Source: Candidatus Nitrospira nitrificans
GTDB lineage: Bacteria > Nitrospirota > Nitrospiria > Nitrospirales > Nitrospiraceae
NCBI RefSeq assembly: GCF_001458775.1
Contig: NZ_CZPZ01000005.1
Location: forward strand, 61,152 to 125,151
DNA: 64,000 bases
Direction of reading: 5' to 3'
Numbering within the stretch: the first letter of the stretch is position 1; each line of letters opens with the position of its first letter. The position numbers and the translations under genes are program-made. This document shows, piece by piece, positions 8,842 to 18,134 of the stretch. Under the pieces are notes generated by a model, which worked only from the letters and a program-made list of their open reading frames with translations, ran no database searches and was not told where the DNA came from.

Positions 8842-9035
8842 GGCTCCTCTTCAAAACCTCCTGTGCGATGCTTCTGCTCCTGTCTCAGATTTTTAAATGC
8901 TTTATCGGCATTGCTTCGAACCTGGTCCGGCGTCACCGTGGGCGTAGGCTTTGGCGCTTCGCCGGCGCAACCTCCCATCGCGAACAGCAGGACCCCTATG
9001 CCCGCAACACTCACCCCCTTCTTAAGCCCCGTCAT
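8835..9035 (-). CDS. small lipoprotein
   Basis: About 66 residues from ATG 9035 (an in-frame ATG at 9056 adds seven). The N-terminus has lysines followed by a hydrophobic core and the lipobox Phe-Ala-Met-Gly-Gly-Cys, so it should be lipidated and exported. The mature part is short, Pro/Thr-rich, then charged (Asn-Leu-Arg-Gln-Glu-Gln-Lys-His), ending in Glu-Glu-Glu-Pro-Tyr. No function can be assigned. The gene overlaps the end of the MFS gene on the opposite strand. Confidence 0.65.
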   Translation of the reverse strand: MTGLKKGVSVAGIGVLLFAMGGCAGEAPKPTPTVTPDQVRSNADKAFKNLRQEQKHRTGGFEEEPY

Positions 9036-9213
9036 CCATATCGCCTTTTCCGGCATACATACCCCCGCCCCTTCGTTATGATCGTCATACGATTCAGATC
9101 CATATCATACCATCCCTTCGTCCGACCACCATTCCCGGCCATCTCGTTGACTCACTGAAACCAAGAGGGTATGCTTCGCAATCCAGCTCAATCACCCATC
9201 CATGAGGCCGCCC

Positions 9214-9660
9214 ATGTCGCTGTCGGATCGCTTAACTGAAGACCTCAAACTTGCGATGAAATCACGCGATCAACTTCGCATGGATGTCATCCGTATGATC
9301 AAAGCCGCCGTCCTGAACAAAGAAGTGGAGCTGAAGCGGGACCTGGATGATGCTGAAATGAGCCGCGTGATGACGACGCTCGTCAAACAACGTCGGGAAT
9401 CCGTCGAACAATTTGAAAAAGCTCAACGGATTGAACTGGCGGCCAAAGAACGGAAGGAAATCGAAATCATCGAGGCCTACCTCCCCAAACCGCTTTCACC
9501 CCAAGAGCTCGAAGCCATTGTCGCATCAGCTGTCGCGGAGACCGGATCACACACCCTCAAAGATATGGGAACAGTCATGAAGGCTGTGATGGCCCGCCTC
9601 GCCGGGCAGTCCGTCGACGGCAAACAAGTCAGTGATCTGGTGAAAAGCAAGCTCTCCTGA
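9214..9660 (+). CDS. GatB/YqeY domain protein
   Basis: A 148-residue stand-alone YqeY-like protein. The N-terminus Ser-Leu-Ser-Asp-Arg-Leu-Thr-Glu-Asp-Leu-Lys-x-Ala-Met-Lys-Ser-Arg-Asp and the middle Ile-Glu-Ala-Tyr-Leu-Pro-Lys-Pro-Leu-Ser are signatures of the family. The domain is homologous to the tRNA-binding tail of GatB, the amidotransferase acting on misacylated tRNA. The C-terminus has Lys-Asp-Met-Gly-x-Val-Met-Lys-Ala-Val-Met. ATG 9214 was chosen because GAGG is six bases upstream; ATG 9202 is possible. Stand-alone versions lack an established reaction. Confidence 0.9.
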   Translation: MSLSDRLTEDLKLAMKSRDQLRMDVIRMIKAAVLNKEVELKRDLDDAEMSRVMTTLVKQRRESVEQFEKAQRIELAAKERKEIEIIEAYLPKPLSPQELEAIVASAVAETGSHTLKDMGTVMKAVMARLAGQSVDGKQVSDLVKSKLS

Positions 9661-9746
9661 TCACTTCTATTGGTAGTGGTTTGCCGTACCGAATCCTATT
9701 CCAGGGGTGCTTTAGTTTCGTCTACTCTTAGCCGTTAAGGAGTGGT

Positions 9747-10385
9747 ATGGCGATCCTCATCGTCGATGACTCTCCCGACCAGCATCTCTTACTGCGGTCT
9801 ATTCTGACAAAGGCCGGTCATGATGAGATCGTCACGGTTGATTCGGCCCGAGCGGCGTTTACGGCTTTAAACCTTGACGGTCCACCGACATCAGTCAAGA
9901 TCGACTTGATTCTGATGGATGTCCTCATGCCCGACATCGATGGCGTGGGCGCGTGCCGACATATCAAACAGCAGCAGCATCTTCGAGACATTCCGATCAT
10001 CATGGTGACCGCGAAGAATGACCTCAATAGCCTCAAGGAAGCCTTCACTGCCGGCGCGATGGATTACATCAATAAACCCGTGAGCGGGGTGGAGTTGCTT
10101 GCCCGCGTGTCCTCGGCGCTCACATTGAAGCACGAGATGGATTGCCGCAAGGAACGGGAAATGGAGCTTCGCCGCGCCAACGAGGAACTCCAACGCGCGC
10201 TCAGCGAAGTCAAGGTGCTTCGCGGATTGATTCCGATCTGCGCCTCCTGCAAGAAAATCCGCAATGACGGTGGATTCTGGCAACAACTCGAAGAGTATCT
10301 CGGCGAACATTCCGAAGCAGAGTTTAGCCACGGCCTCTGCCAACCCTGCCTCAAAAAGCTTTATCCTAGTGTTTATCAAGACTAG
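9747..10385 (+). CDS. response regulator: REC domain plus C-terminal cysteine motif
   Basis: 212 residues. The N-terminal receiver domain has Val-Asp-Asp-Ser (acidic pocket), phospho-acceptor Asp in Leu-Ile-Leu-Met-Asp-Val-Leu-Met-Pro, conserved Thr in Met-Val-Thr-Ala-Lys, and Lys in Asn-Lys-Pro. A coiled-coil linker (about 130-155) leads to a C-terminal module with Cys-Ala-Ser-Cys-Lys-Lys-Ile-Arg, a Trp and His-Ser-Glu-Ala-Glu-Phe-Ser-His-Gly-Leu-Cys-Gln-Pro-Cys, which looks like a four-Cys metal site. There is no DNA-binding domain. The start has AAGGAG six bases upstream. It opens a plus-strand signalling cluster and is paralogous to the gene at 18218. Confidence 0.88.
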   Translation: MAILIVDDSPDQHLLLRSILTKAGHDEIVTVDSARAAFTALNLDGPPTSVKIDLILMDVLMPDIDGVGACRHIKQQQHLRDIPIIMVTAKNDLNSLKEAFTAGAMDYINKPVSGVELLARVSSALTLKHEMDCRKEREMELRRANEELQRALSEVKVLRGLIPICASCKKIRNDGGFWQQLEEYLGEHSEAEFSHGLCQPCLKKLYPSVYQD

Positions 10386-10430
10386 CTGTTACGATTTCAA
10401 AAGTTTCCATCCTGAAGACCGTGTGAATTT

Positions 10431-11435
10431 ATGAGCATTCTCATCGTTGATGATTCCGCAGACGATCGGCTCCTGTTGCAGGCCATTCTGTCGGCGGCCG
10501 GTTATGAAAACATCCTGACGGCGGATTCCGCCGCCGCCGCATTTAAACATCTCGGCTTGGACGGAGGGAAGCAAAGCGGTGGGCGAGTCGATCTGATCCT
10601 CATGGACATATTGATGCCGCAGATGAACGGCATCGAAGCCTGTCGCCAGATCAAAGCCGCCGACCGGTTCCGCGATACCCCGATTATCATGGTGACCGTC
10701 AAGACCGATCCGGTGGATCTTCAGCTCGCGTTTGCCGCCGGAGCCATGGATTACGTCGCCAAACCAGTCAACAAGGTTGAGCTCCTCACCAGAGTACGGT
10801 CGGTGCTCAGGTTGGTCCACGAAATCGACCGCCGCCGCGCGCGTGAGCAGGAACTCCTCGAAGTCATGCGTCAACTCCAAGAAGCCAATCAGATGTTGCT
10901 CCGTCTCTCCTGCTTGGACGGATTGACGGGTATCACCAATCGACGCCAGTTCGATGACTTTCTGGATCAGGAATGGAGGAGAGCGGTGCGCGAATCGACG
11001 CCGGTGTCGCTGATCATGTTCGATATAGACCGATTTAAGACGTATAACGACGCCAAGGGCCACACCGCCGGCGATGAATGTCTCAAACAGGTCGCTTCGG
11101 CGATTTCCAGCTCCGTGAATCGGCCCGGCGATTTGGTTGCGCGCTATGGCGGGGATGAATTTGTCACGGTCCTGCCCGGCACCGGCATCGACGGCACGGC
11201 ACAGGTCGCGGAAAGCCTGCGTCGCCGGATTGAATCCCTCGGCATGAAACACACAGACGGGGAACTCGTGACGATCAGCGTCGGGTATGCCTGCATGGTC
11301 CCGAGCAGAAACTCGTCTCCTACCGATCTCATCAGGGCCGCAGATCAGGCCCTCTATCAAGCGAAACAAGAGGGGCGCAATCGGACCAAGTCGGCCAGTA
11401 TTCTGTCGCTGGTCCAAGACTCACAGGATGACTAG
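10431..11435 (+). CDS. REC-GGDEF diguanylate cyclase
   Basis: 334 residues. The receiver domain (about 1-125) has its phospho-acceptor Asp in Leu-Ile-Leu-Met-Asp-Ile-Leu-Met-Pro and conserved Lys in Ala-Lys-Pro. After a helical linker comes a GGDEF domain with the active-site motif Arg-Tyr-Gly-Gly-Asp-Glu-Phe, so it is predicted to make cyclic di-GMP from two GTP. The allosteric I-site Arg-Pro-Gly-Asp precedes the active site at canonical spacing, so product inhibition is likely. The architecture is WspR/PleD-like. It follows the REC protein by 45 bases and precedes the hybrid kinase by 36. Confidence 0.94.
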   Translation: MSILIVDDSADDRLLLQAILSAAGYENILTADSAAAAFKHLGLDGGKQSGGRVDLILMDILMPQMNGIEACRQIKAADRFRDTPIIMVTVKTDPVDLQLAFAAGAMDYVAKPVNKVELLTRVRSVLRLVHEIDRRRAREQELLEVMRQLQEANQMLLRLSCLDGLTGITNRRQFDDFLDQEWRRAVRESTPVSLIMFDIDRFKTYNDAKGHTAGDECLKQVASAISSSVNRPGDLVARYGGDEFVTVLPGTGIDGTAQVAESLRRRIESLGMKHTDGELVTISVGYACMVPSRNSSPTDLIRAADQALYQAKQEGRNRTKSASILSLVQDSQDD

Positions 11436-11471
11436 AGACCGCCCGACTATTCGCTGGACGTTCACACCCCC

Positions 11472-13748
11472 ATGCCACGCCACACAGGTGGAGAATATCA
11501 AGAACCAGTCGCGGCAGCCATGAACTCCGCTCGGCGTCCTCCTTCCACAATCAAACGAACCTCCAGTTCCCGTGAACGGAAACCCTCCACACGAATACCC
11601 CCCTCACGCGAGCGGCGTGCGACCACACTGGTCAAACAGTACCATGATGCACTCCGCAAGCTAGCACAGAGTGACGCGTTGAACAGCGGCGACAGTTCCC
11701 GTGTCTTTCACGCCATTTCAGAGGCGTGCTGCAGGTTGTTGCACGTGAAACGCGCCAGCGTCTGGCTGCTTACCAAAGAACGCGCTGCCATTGAACTGAT
11801 CGACGTGTGCGCATCCGGACGGCACCATTCCGGCCCAACCCTCCCGCTTCAATTCTCACACTGTCCTGCCTATCTCCGGTCGCTGGCGCGCTCACATCGC
11901 GCCATTGCGGTTCGCGATGTGTCCCACGATCCACGGTTCAAGAAACCGGCGCCGGTGTACCTGTCCCGCTTCCGTGTCGAGGCCATGCTGAGCGCACCGA
12001 TCAGACACAATGGGAAACTCGTAGGCGCACTCTGCGCCGAGTCCATCGGCGCACCTCGGCGGTGGAGTCGACATGAGGAACATCTCGTCACCCTCCTCTC
12101 AACCATGGCGTCTCTTGCGTTGGAAGCAGCTGAACGGCGGGAAGTCGAACAAGCCCTCCGGGTCGCCAAGGAAGCCGCCGAAGTGGCCAATCGCGCCAAG
12201 AGTGACTTCCTCGCCGGCATGAGTCATGAGATCCGCACTCCCATGAATGCCATCGTCGGCATGGCTGATCTCCTCTGGGATACCCCGCTCACACCGGACC
12301 AACGGAAGTACCTACGGATCTTCCGACGCGCCGGTGGCACACTCTTGAATCTGATCAACGATATTTTAGATCTCTCGAAAGTCGAAGCCGGCCGTCTGGA
12401 GTTGGAGTCCATTCGATTCGACCTACACGACGTGATCGACAAGGCCATCGATATATTGGCGATGCGAGCCAACGAGAAGGGGTTGGAGCTTGCCTGTCAT
12501 GTGGATCGGAATGTGCCGTGTCATTTAGTCGGTGACCCGACGCGGCTGACGCAGATATTGATCAATCTTATCGGTAACGCCCTTAAATTTACCGAGAGCG
12601 GCTCCGTTGTCGTTCATGTCACCAACGATTCCGCTCGGAACACGACGGGTGCTGTTCGGTTTTCCATAACCGACACCGGAATCGGAATCCCATCCGACAA
12701 ACTTGTCTCGATCTTCGACAATTTCACGCAAGCCCATGCGTCAACGACCAGGCAGTACGGAGGGACGGGCCTCGGCCTCGCAATCACCAAACGCCTTGCC
12801 GAACATATGAACGGACGGATCTGGGCCGACAGTATTGTGGGAGCGGGAAGCACCTTCCACTGTTCCGTCCTCTTTCAGACTCAGACAGAACCACCCCATC
12901 AGCAATCGGCACCGCCGATTCATCTTGCGGGAATCAGAGTTCTGGTCGCGGACGACCATCCCACCAACCGGCTCATCCTCCGTGAACTCCTGAATGGCTG
13001 GGGAGCTCAGGTTACGGAAGCGAGCGACGGGATGACCGCGTTGGACGAGATCCGCAGTGCATTCGAACGAGGACAGGCATACGAGCTCTTGCTCCTCGAC
13101 TGCCGCATGCCTGAGATGAGCGGCTTTCATGTTGTGGAACAGCTGAAGTCCCAACCCAACGGACCTTGCCCGACCGTCATCATGCTGACTTCTCATCATT
13201 GGGCGGACGATATCGCACGGACGTATGATCTCGGGCTCGGTGGGTATCTGATTAAACCCATCCGACGGTCCGACCTCTCCCAAACAATCGGGATCGCCCT
13301 CGGCCGAACAAAAGGAATGCCGCCGACGGGTGAAGTCACAGCGCCACCGTCGACGGCTTCGACACGGCCCTTGCGCGTATTGTTGGTTGAAGATTCCCCG
13401 GACAACCAACTGCTCGTCCGAGCATACTTAACGCCGACCGACTATTTCCTCGACGTGGCTGAACATGGCGCCATCGCGCTGGATAAATTCAAATCCGCTC
13501 ATTACGACGTCATCCTGATGGATGTGCAAATGCCCGTGATGGATGGCTATGCCGCGACAAAGGCCATCCGCTCATGGGAACGGGATCATGACCTCCCTCC
13601 CACGCCGATCATCGCCCTCACCGCATTGGCTCTCAAGGAAGAAGGGGCCCGCATCTTTGACGCAGGCTGCAACGCGCATCTCACAAAGCCTGTAAAGAAA
13701 TCCACGTTACTGGAAGTGCTTCGAGCCTACAAGGAGCACATCGTCTAG
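11472..13748 (+). CDS. hybrid histidine kinase (GAF-HisKA-HATPase-REC-REC)
   Basis: 758 residues with no membrane helices. Order: basic N-terminus, GAF-like sensor domain (about 60-210), HisKA box with phospho-accepting His in [10 protein letters not shown], HATPase with Asn box (Leu-Ile-Gly-Asn-Ala-Leu-Lys-Phe-Thr) and Gly-Thr-Gly-Leu-Gly-Leu-Ala, then two receiver domains. REC1 has Asp in Leu-Leu-Leu-Asp-Cys-Arg-Met-Pro and REC2 in Ile-Leu-Met-Asp-Val-Gln-Met-Pro. It is a BarA-like cytosolic phosphorelay kinase. The HPt gene two bases downstream is the obvious next relay step. ATG 11520 is an alternative start; neither has a ribosome-binding site. Confidence 0.92.
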   Translation: MPRHTGGEYQEPVAAAMNSARRPPSTIKRTSSSRERKPSTRIPPSRERRATTLVKQYHDALRKLAQSDALNSGDSSRVFHAISEACCRLLHVKRASVWLLTKERAAIELIDVCASGRHHSGPTLPLQFSHCPAYLRSLARSHRAIAVRDVSHDPRFKKPAPVYLSRFRVEAMLSAPIRHNGKLVGALCAESIGAPRRWSRHEEHLVTLLSTMASLALEAAERREVEQALRVAKEAAEVANRAKSDFLAGMSHEIRTPMNAIVGMADLLWDTPLTPDQRKYLRIFRRAGGTLLNLINDILDLSKVEAGRLELESIRFDLHDVIDKAIDILAMRANEKGLELACHVDRNVPCHLVGDPTRLTQILINLIGNALKFTESGSVVVHVTNDSARNTTGAVRFSITDTGIGIPSDKLVSIFDNFTQAHASTTRQYGGTGLGLAITKRLAEHMNGRIWADSIVGAGSTFHCSVLFQTQTEPPHQQSAPPIHLAGIRVLVADDHPTNRLILRELLNGWGAQVTEASDGMTALDEIRSAFERGQAYELLLLDCRMPEMSGFHVVEQLKSQPNGPCPTVIMLTSHHWADDIARTYDLGLGGYLIKPIRRSDLSQTIGIALGRTKGMPPTGEVTAPPSTASTRPLRVLLVEDSPDNQLLVRAYLTPTDYFLDVAEHGAIALDKFKSAHYDVILMDVQMPVMDGYAATKAIRSWERDHDLPPTPIIALTALALKEEGARIFDAGCNAHLTKPVKKSTLLEVLRAYKEHIV

Positions 13749-13750
13749 CG

Positions 13751-14074
13751 ATGCACGGCTCACAGCCCGAACCAACAGGCCAACTCGCGGTGGAAATTAG
13801 TCGTGACTTGGAAAATATTGTCCCGACCTTCTTGGAAAACCGGATGAAGGATGTCCGGACCCTTCGAAACGCGCTGAGCACGCAAGACTTCAGGACCGTT
13901 CAGACTCTAGGCCATCGGATGAAAGGCGATGGAGGCGGATTCGGGTTCGATCGAATTACTGAAATCGGAGACGCGATGGAACGCGCGGCAAAACTAGAGG
14001 ATGGCTCAACGATCGAACAGCAGATCGCACAGCTGGAACACTTCCTCAAACGTGTGGTCGTTATCTATCGCTGA
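13751..14074 (+). CDS. histidine phosphotransfer (HPt) domain protein
   Basis: A 107-residue stand-alone HPt protein. The phosphorylatable His is His55 in Leu-Gly-His-Arg-Met-Lys-Gly-Asp-Gly-Gly-Gly-Phe-Gly-Phe, within a helical bundle (helices around 20-43, 47-62, 68-80 and 86-105). It should carry phosphoryl groups from REC2 of the kinase, which ends two bases upstream, to a final receiver. Candidate final receivers are the REC-GGDEF and REC proteins earlier in the same cluster. Its stop closes the signalling cluster. Confidence 0.9.
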   Translation: MHGSQPEPTGQLAVEISRDLENIVPTFLENRMKDVRTLRNALSTQDFRTVQTLGHRMKGDGGGFGFDRITEIGDAMERAAKLEDGSTIEQQIAQLEHFLKRVVVIYR

Positions 14075-14225
14075 AGAATAGCGCAAGCGACCTCAGCAAC
14101 CAACCCAGATCCCATATCTCCATAACCATGTTCAAGAAATCGGAGGCGTACCGAAATGCCCCTCTATGGGGATGTCATTATTCGTTCTTGCGCGATCAAG
14201 TACTGGTGGAGACTCAGTAACGGGT

Positions 14226-14235
14226 TGTGTATAAT
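14226..14235 (+). promoter_or_regulatory. candidate extended -10 promoter upstream of tRNA-Ala
   Basis: TGTGTATAAT with a perfect TATAAT at 14230-14235 lies about 120 bases before the tRNA. The -35 region is weak. The leader to the tRNA would need processing by RNase P. Confidence 0.4.
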
Positions 14236-14356
14236 GCACCACGGGAAACGCGACTCTATATTCCTCCCCGTTCTTCGACCGCAGCAACAGGACTGCACGC
14301 TCATGTGCAGCAAACCCTGCGGGATTCAGAGGTCGCGGTCCCGATGTTCCACGGGT

Positions 14357-14432
14357 GGGGGGCTAGCTCAGTTGGGAGAGCACTACGTTCGCAACGTAGG
14401 GGTCGGGGGTTCAACTCCCCTGCCCTCCACCA
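14357..14432 (+). tRNA. tRNA-Ala (anticodon CGC)
   Basis: 76 bases with encoded CCA at the 3' end. The acceptor GGGGGGC pairs with GCCCTCC and includes the G3-U70 wobble that identifies alanine tRNAs. The anticodon stem CTACG/CGTAG encloses TTCGCAA, giving anticodon CGC (codon GCG). D-arm and T-arm (GGTTCAACTCC) are normal. Confidence 0.96.
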
Positions 14433-14550
14433 AACACCATCCTCACTCACAGTCTCGCTCCAGTGACCACAAAGAAGTGAACCACGACGAGGCGCGTTTA
14501 ATTAGTGTGTTTCTGTCAGACAGTCAATTCTAACCACAAGGGAGGCAAAG

Positions 14551-14889
14551 ATGACCAGTACACTCTACCGCGGTATCGTTATAGTTGCGCTCGCAACGTT
14601 CGCTGGTGTGCCTATGTTGAACGCTCAGCCATCCCCAGCCGGTAACGTGAAGGACGCCGTCGCGCACGCGAAGGAAGCAGTGGATCATGGCAAGCAGGGT
14701 CATGCCGATGCGCTTGTGACCCATGCGGAAAAGTCGCGGAACTATGCCGAGAGGGGAGGCAAAAACCCCCATTTGAACGAAGCGATTACGCACCTGAACG
14801 AAGCCATTGAACATGGCAAGGCGGGCCACGCCGACGTCGCCACGCAGCATGCCGAAACTGCCCTCACCCACCTGACTGAAGTCAAATAG
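14551..14889 (+). CDS. smbP: SmbP-like small periplasmic metal-binding protein
   Basis: 112 residues. A signal peptide (about 1-25, ending Leu-Asn-Ala) is followed by a short all-helical protein built from two similar His-rich repeats, about 45 residues apart. The first contains Ala-His-Ala-Lys-Glu-Ala-Val-Asp-His-Gly-Lys-Gln-Gly-His-Ala-Asp. The second contains Thr-His-Leu-Asn-Glu-Ala-Ile-Glu-His-Gly-Lys-Ala-Gly-His-Ala-Asp. This pattern and length match SmbP of Nitrosomonas europaea, a periplasmic copper-binding protein. A copper buffering or detoxification role fits an organism with copper enzymes (inference). ATG 14551 has GGGAGG at ideal spacing. It is monocistronic, with a hairpin terminator downstream. 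Confidence 0.88.
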   Translation: MTSTLYRGIVIVALATFAGVPMLNAQPSPAGNVKDAVAHAKEAVDHGKQGHADALVTHAEKSRNYAERGGKNPHLNEAITHLNEAIEHGKAGHADVATQHAETALTHLTEVK

Positions 14890-14930
14890 GGTACACATAT
14901 CTACGTTCATGGACTGTACGACGGGCAAGG

Positions 14931-14950
14931 AATGATCACCCTGCCCGTTT
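14931..14950 (+). terminator. candidate intrinsic terminator after smbP
   Basis: ACGGGCA (14931-14937) pairs with TGCCCGT (14942-14948) around a loop that starts AGG and ends CC, after which only a short T run follows. It sits 42 bases after the smbP stop. The weak T tract lowers confidence. Confidence 0.5.
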
Positions 14951-15043
14951 ACGTTCAAAGAGTGGTGAGAGCATAGGTTCAGTTGGACCTCAGATAGGAG
15001 AACGCTGGTTTCATCAGGTCCTTCTCCAGTACAATCGCGACCC

Positions 15044-15931
15044 ATGCCTCTCTCGCCCTTGATTCGATTCGGCACATCCACATGGACCTATGAGGGCTGG
15101 CAAGGTCAGATTTATCAGCGGCAGTACGCCAAGACGACTTTTGCGAGGGAATGTCTAGGAGAGTATTGTCAATATCTCTACAACGGCGAACCGCTCTTTC
15201 GCACGGTCGGCAACGATTCCGCCTTCTACCGCCCTCCCACGACGAACCAACTGAGCCACTATCTCAAGCAGATTCCCGAAGACTTCGAGATGTGTTTCAA
15301 GGTCTGGGAGGAAATCACCATTCCTGGTTTTGCGAGTCACGTTCGCTACGGCATCAAGGCCGGACAGCCAAATCTCCGTTTTCTCGACGCCAAGCTATTC
15401 ACCGATCTGGTTCTGGCACCATACCGTGAAGCCAAATTCGAGCCGCACCTGGGGCCGTTCATCTTTGAGTTTCAAAGGCACAGCCTGACCACCGACGAGT
15501 TCTGCTCACGGTTGGATCGGTTCTTCGGTCAGCTGCCGAATGATTTTCGATATGCGGTCGAAATCCGCCATGCAGGCTTGCTCGGGCCGGGCTACCGGAA
15601 GGTCTTAGAGAGTCACGGCGTGGGACATGTCTACAATCACTGGTCCTACATGCCACCGTTGCAGCAACAGCACATGCGGATGGAAGAACGTTTCACAGCA
15701 CCGTTCACCGTAATCCGTCTACTCACGCCGCTCAACATAAGTCACGAAGCAGCAGTAAAACGAGCGGCACCCTACAATAAGATCGTGGAAGTATTGCCTC
15801 GGATGCGGAATGAGACTGTGCATCTCATCAAGCAGGCAGTTCGTGAGAATCGACGAATCTATGTGTTGGTGAACAATCGAACAGAGGGCAATGCGCCATT
15901 GACGGTGCAGGCCATCGCTGCTCAGTGTTGA
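15044..15931 (+). CDS. DUF72 (YecE-like) family protein
   Basis: 295 residues, the usual length for DUF72. The N-terminus Ile-Arg-Phe-Gly-Thr-Ser-Thr-Trp-Thr-Tyr-Glu-Gly-Trp is the family signature. The centre has Phe-Ile-Phe-Glu-Phe-Gln, then Tyr-Ala-Val-Glu-Ile-Arg-His, also typical. The C-terminus has Ile-Tyr-Val-Leu-Val-Asn-Asn-Arg, where many members have Val-x-Phe-Asn-Asn. The family has a TIM-barrel-like fold and no settled function. No neighbour suggests a role. The start ATG 15044 has no strong ribosome-binding site. Confidence 0.87.
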   Translation: MPLSPLIRFGTSTWTYEGWQGQIYQRQYAKTTFARECLGEYCQYLYNGEPLFRTVGNDSAFYRPPTTNQLSHYLKQIPEDFEMCFKVWEEITIPGFASHVRYGIKAGQPNLRFLDAKLFTDLVLAPYREAKFEPHLGPFIFEFQRHSLTTDEFCSRLDRFFGQLPNDFRYAVEIRHAGLLGPGYRKVLESHGVGHVYNHWSYMPPLQQQHMRMEERFTAPFTVIRLLTPLNISHEAAVKRAAPYNKIVEVLPRMRNETVHLIKQAVRENRRIYVLVNNRTEGNAPLTVQAIAAQC

Positions 15932-16275
15932 AGGAGTATACAATGCCGGGCTTTCTTCCTATTTCTGATCCCTCCTCGCTCCTTCCTCTTATTATCTCTG
16001 CGGACAAAGCCTTAGCCGAAGGGGCAGACCAGATTCCTGTTCCCCAGTTGATCCTGACTCAATCTTTTTGTTGCACCATGCAGGGGTACGGCAGGCCGTA
16101 TATCAAGGCACCCTTTTGCTGGATCGCCTCTGTGATAAGCTCATTCACCCAAGCTGAGCACTTCCCTACCACACTGCTTTACCAGCAAAAGATATATTCG
16201 AACATAGATTTTTAGAGGCCTTGGGGAAGTCTTGAAACCAAACGAGAGCGCCACCCTATAAAAAACAGCGTTGTT
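15932..16275. other. intergenic region without a supported gene
   Basis: About 340 bases between the DUF72 gene and the convergent purN. One plus-strand frame (15925-16215, 96 codons) crosses it but has no family match, overlaps the DUF72 end, and is not rated as a gene. Confidence 0.4.
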
Positions 16276-16950
16276 CTATGTTGCGCTGATGATCGCCTCG
16301 CCGTCCGGCTTTGCAGCGTCAATCAACACACGACGGCCGTCGACACGAAGTCGTCGTTCCGCAAACAGTTGTACAGCGCGGGGATAGATTTTGTGTTCTT
16401 GCATAAGGATTCTGGCGGCGAGTGTTTCGGGTGTGTCATCGTCCAGAACCGGCACAGCTGCTTGGATGATGATCGGCCCTTCATCCACGCCTTCTGTCAC
16501 AAAATGCACCGTACATCCGGCCAACTTGCAGCCCCAATCAATGGCCTTCTTCTGCACGTCCAATCCAGGAAAGGACGGCAGCAGGGAGGGATGAATGTTC
16601 ATCATGCGGTTGGCATAGGCATTGACCAGCACTGCCGTGACGATTTTCATGTAACCGGCGAGCAAGACGAGTTCGACATCATGTTGTTGAAGTATTTCCA
16701 ATAGTGACCGATCGTACGCTTCACGACTATCCGGTCGTCCGGCAAAGGGTTTCGGATCGACGAAAATATCGGCCAGCCTGTGCTTCCGCGCCCGTTCCAA
16801 TGCAACCGCGTCTTTCTTATTGCTGATGACGGCGACAATCCGCGCTTGCACCTGCCCTGCTTCGATCGCATCGATGACGGACTGTAGATTTGAGCCTCGT
16901 CCGGACGCCAATACCGCCACCCGCAACGGAGTCGTTCGGCTAGTCGACAT
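16276..16950 (-). CDS. purN: phosphoribosylglycinamide formyltransferase
   Basis: 224 residues. It catalyses the third step of de novo purine synthesis, formyl transfer from 10-formyl-THF to GAR. The N-terminus Arg-Val-Ala-Val-Leu-Ala-Ser-Gly-Arg-Gly-Ser-Asn-Leu-Gln binds GAR phosphate. The folate site follows at His-Pro-Ser-Leu-Leu-Pro-Ser-Phe-Pro-Gly, then Gly-Cys-Thr-Val-His-Phe-Val-Thr-Glu-Gly-Val-Asp-Glu-Gly with the catalytic Asp. The start at 16950 (Met-Ser-Thr-Ser-Arg) fits the family and overlaps the purM stop by 11 bases, so purM-purN are coupled. Confidence 0.95.
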   Translation of the reverse strand: MSTSRTTPLRVAVLASGRGSNLQSVIDAIEAGQVQARIVAVISNKKDAVALERARKHRLADIFVDPKPFAGRPDSREAYDRSLLEILQQHDVELVLLAGYMKIVTAVLVNAYANRMMNIHPSLLPSFPGLDVQKKAIDWGCKLAGCTVHFVTEGVDEGPIIIQAAVPVLDDDTPETLAARILMQEHKIYPRAVQLFAERRLRVDGRRVLIDAAKPDGEAIISAT

Positions 16951-17977
16951 ACTCGACCTCCGGCTCCTCCCCCGTGGAGGAAACGATTTCGCCGATCGGC
17001 CAGCCTCGGTCTCCCAGCGCCGCGGCGCGAGCCAATACTCCTGAGACTGCATCGGGCGGGACCACGAGAATCAACCCAACGCCCATGTTGAACACCCGAT
17101 ACATCTCTTCACGCTCGATCCGTCCTAACCGGCTCATGACGTCGAAGATCGGCGGTGCCGACCAGGCCGTCCGAGCGATCTTCGCCCGCACGCCCTTTGG
17201 AAACACGCGCGGTAAATTTTCCGTAATCCCCCCTCCGGTAATGTGGGCGATGCCTTTGATCGGAAATTGTTCGACGAGCGCCAAAATCTGCTTCGCATAA
17301 ATTCTGGTGGGTGTCAGGAGAACCTCGCCGACGGACCCCTCAAGCTCAGAAAGACGGCTGGCAACCGTCAGCTTGGCTTGCTCGAACAGCACCCGCCTGG
17401 CCAGTGAGTAGCCGTTGCTATGAAGCCCCGATGCAGCCATGCCGATGACTACATCCCCCGGCACGATGTGCCGACCATCGATCATCTTTGGGCGATCGAC
17501 CGCGCCGACGGCGAAACCAGCCAGATCGTACTCCCCCTCAGGATAGAATGACGGCATTTCAGCGGTTTCACCCCCGATCAGCGCGCAGCCGGCTTGACGG
17601 CAGCCTTCGGCAATACCGGCCACCACTTCTTGAGCCTTCGAGACGGATAACTTTCCGGTGGCGAAATAGTCGAGGAAAAACAGCGGTTCCGCCCCGCTCA
17701 CGGCGATATCATTCACACACATCGCCACCAGATCGATCCCGACGGTGTCGTGTTTGTCCATCATGAACGCGATCTTTAATTTGGTCCCCACCCCGTCGGT
17801 TCCGGATACGAGCACCGGTTCCTTATATTTGCCGGCGTGAAAACCAAAGAGGCCGCCAAAGCCTCCTAAGTCGGTCAGAACCTCGGGGCGAAAGGTCGAT
17901 CGAACAAGCGGCTTGATGCGATCGACGAACTCATCGCCTGCATCGATATCCACACCGGCATCACGATAGGTCGTCAT
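16940..17977 (-). CDS. purM: phosphoribosylformylglycinamidine cyclo-ligase
   Basis: 345 residues, full length. ATP-dependent closure of FGAM to AIR, the fifth purine step. Motifs: Tyr-Arg-Asp-Ala-Gly-Val-Asp-Ile at the start, Gly-Thr-Asp-Gly-Val-Gly-Thr-Lys, Val-Asn-Asp-Ile-Ala-Val-Ser-Gly-Ala-Glu-Pro, Gly-Gly-Glu-Thr-Ala-Glu-Met-Pro, and His-Ile-Thr-Gly-Gly-Gly-Ile. The start ATG 17977 (Met-Thr-Thr-Tyr-Arg) matches family N-termini; upstream in-frame codons are not conserved. It precedes purN in a two-gene operon. Confidence 0.96.
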   Translation of the reverse strand: MTTYRDAGVDIDAGDEFVDRIKPLVRSTFRPEVLTDLGGFGGLFGFHAGKYKEPVLVSGTDGVGTKLKIAFMMDKHDTVGIDLVAMCVNDIAVSGAEPLFFLDYFATGKLSVSKAQEVVAGIAEGCRQAGCALIGGETAEMPSFYPEGEYDLAGFAVGAVDRPKMIDGRHIVPGDVVIGMAASGLHSNGYSLARRVLFEQAKLTVASRLSELEGSVGEVLLTPTRIYAKQILALVEQFPIKGIAHITGGGITENLPRVFPKGVRAKIARTAWSAPPIFDVMSRLGRIEREEMYRVFNMGVGLILVVPPDAVSGVLARAAALGDRGWPIGEIVSSTGEEPEVEYVD

Positions 17978-18134
17978 GAATGGATGTCCAGAAAGGCTAC
18001 GGTTGAGGTTAGACTGAAACTCAGCCTTGCATAGGCTCGGGCGCATCTTAGCGGAGGGTCCGACAGAGGTCAACGCGGCAGGCTGAGGCCACTCGACAAG
18101 ACTCCCATTGCCCCCCCGACCTTCTGCTTTTTCC

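Noticed and set aside
15925..16215. 96-codon plus-strand frame after the DUF72 gene
   Set aside because: It overlaps the DUF72 end, has no recognisable family or signal, and lies in a gap before a convergent gene; coding potential not supported.
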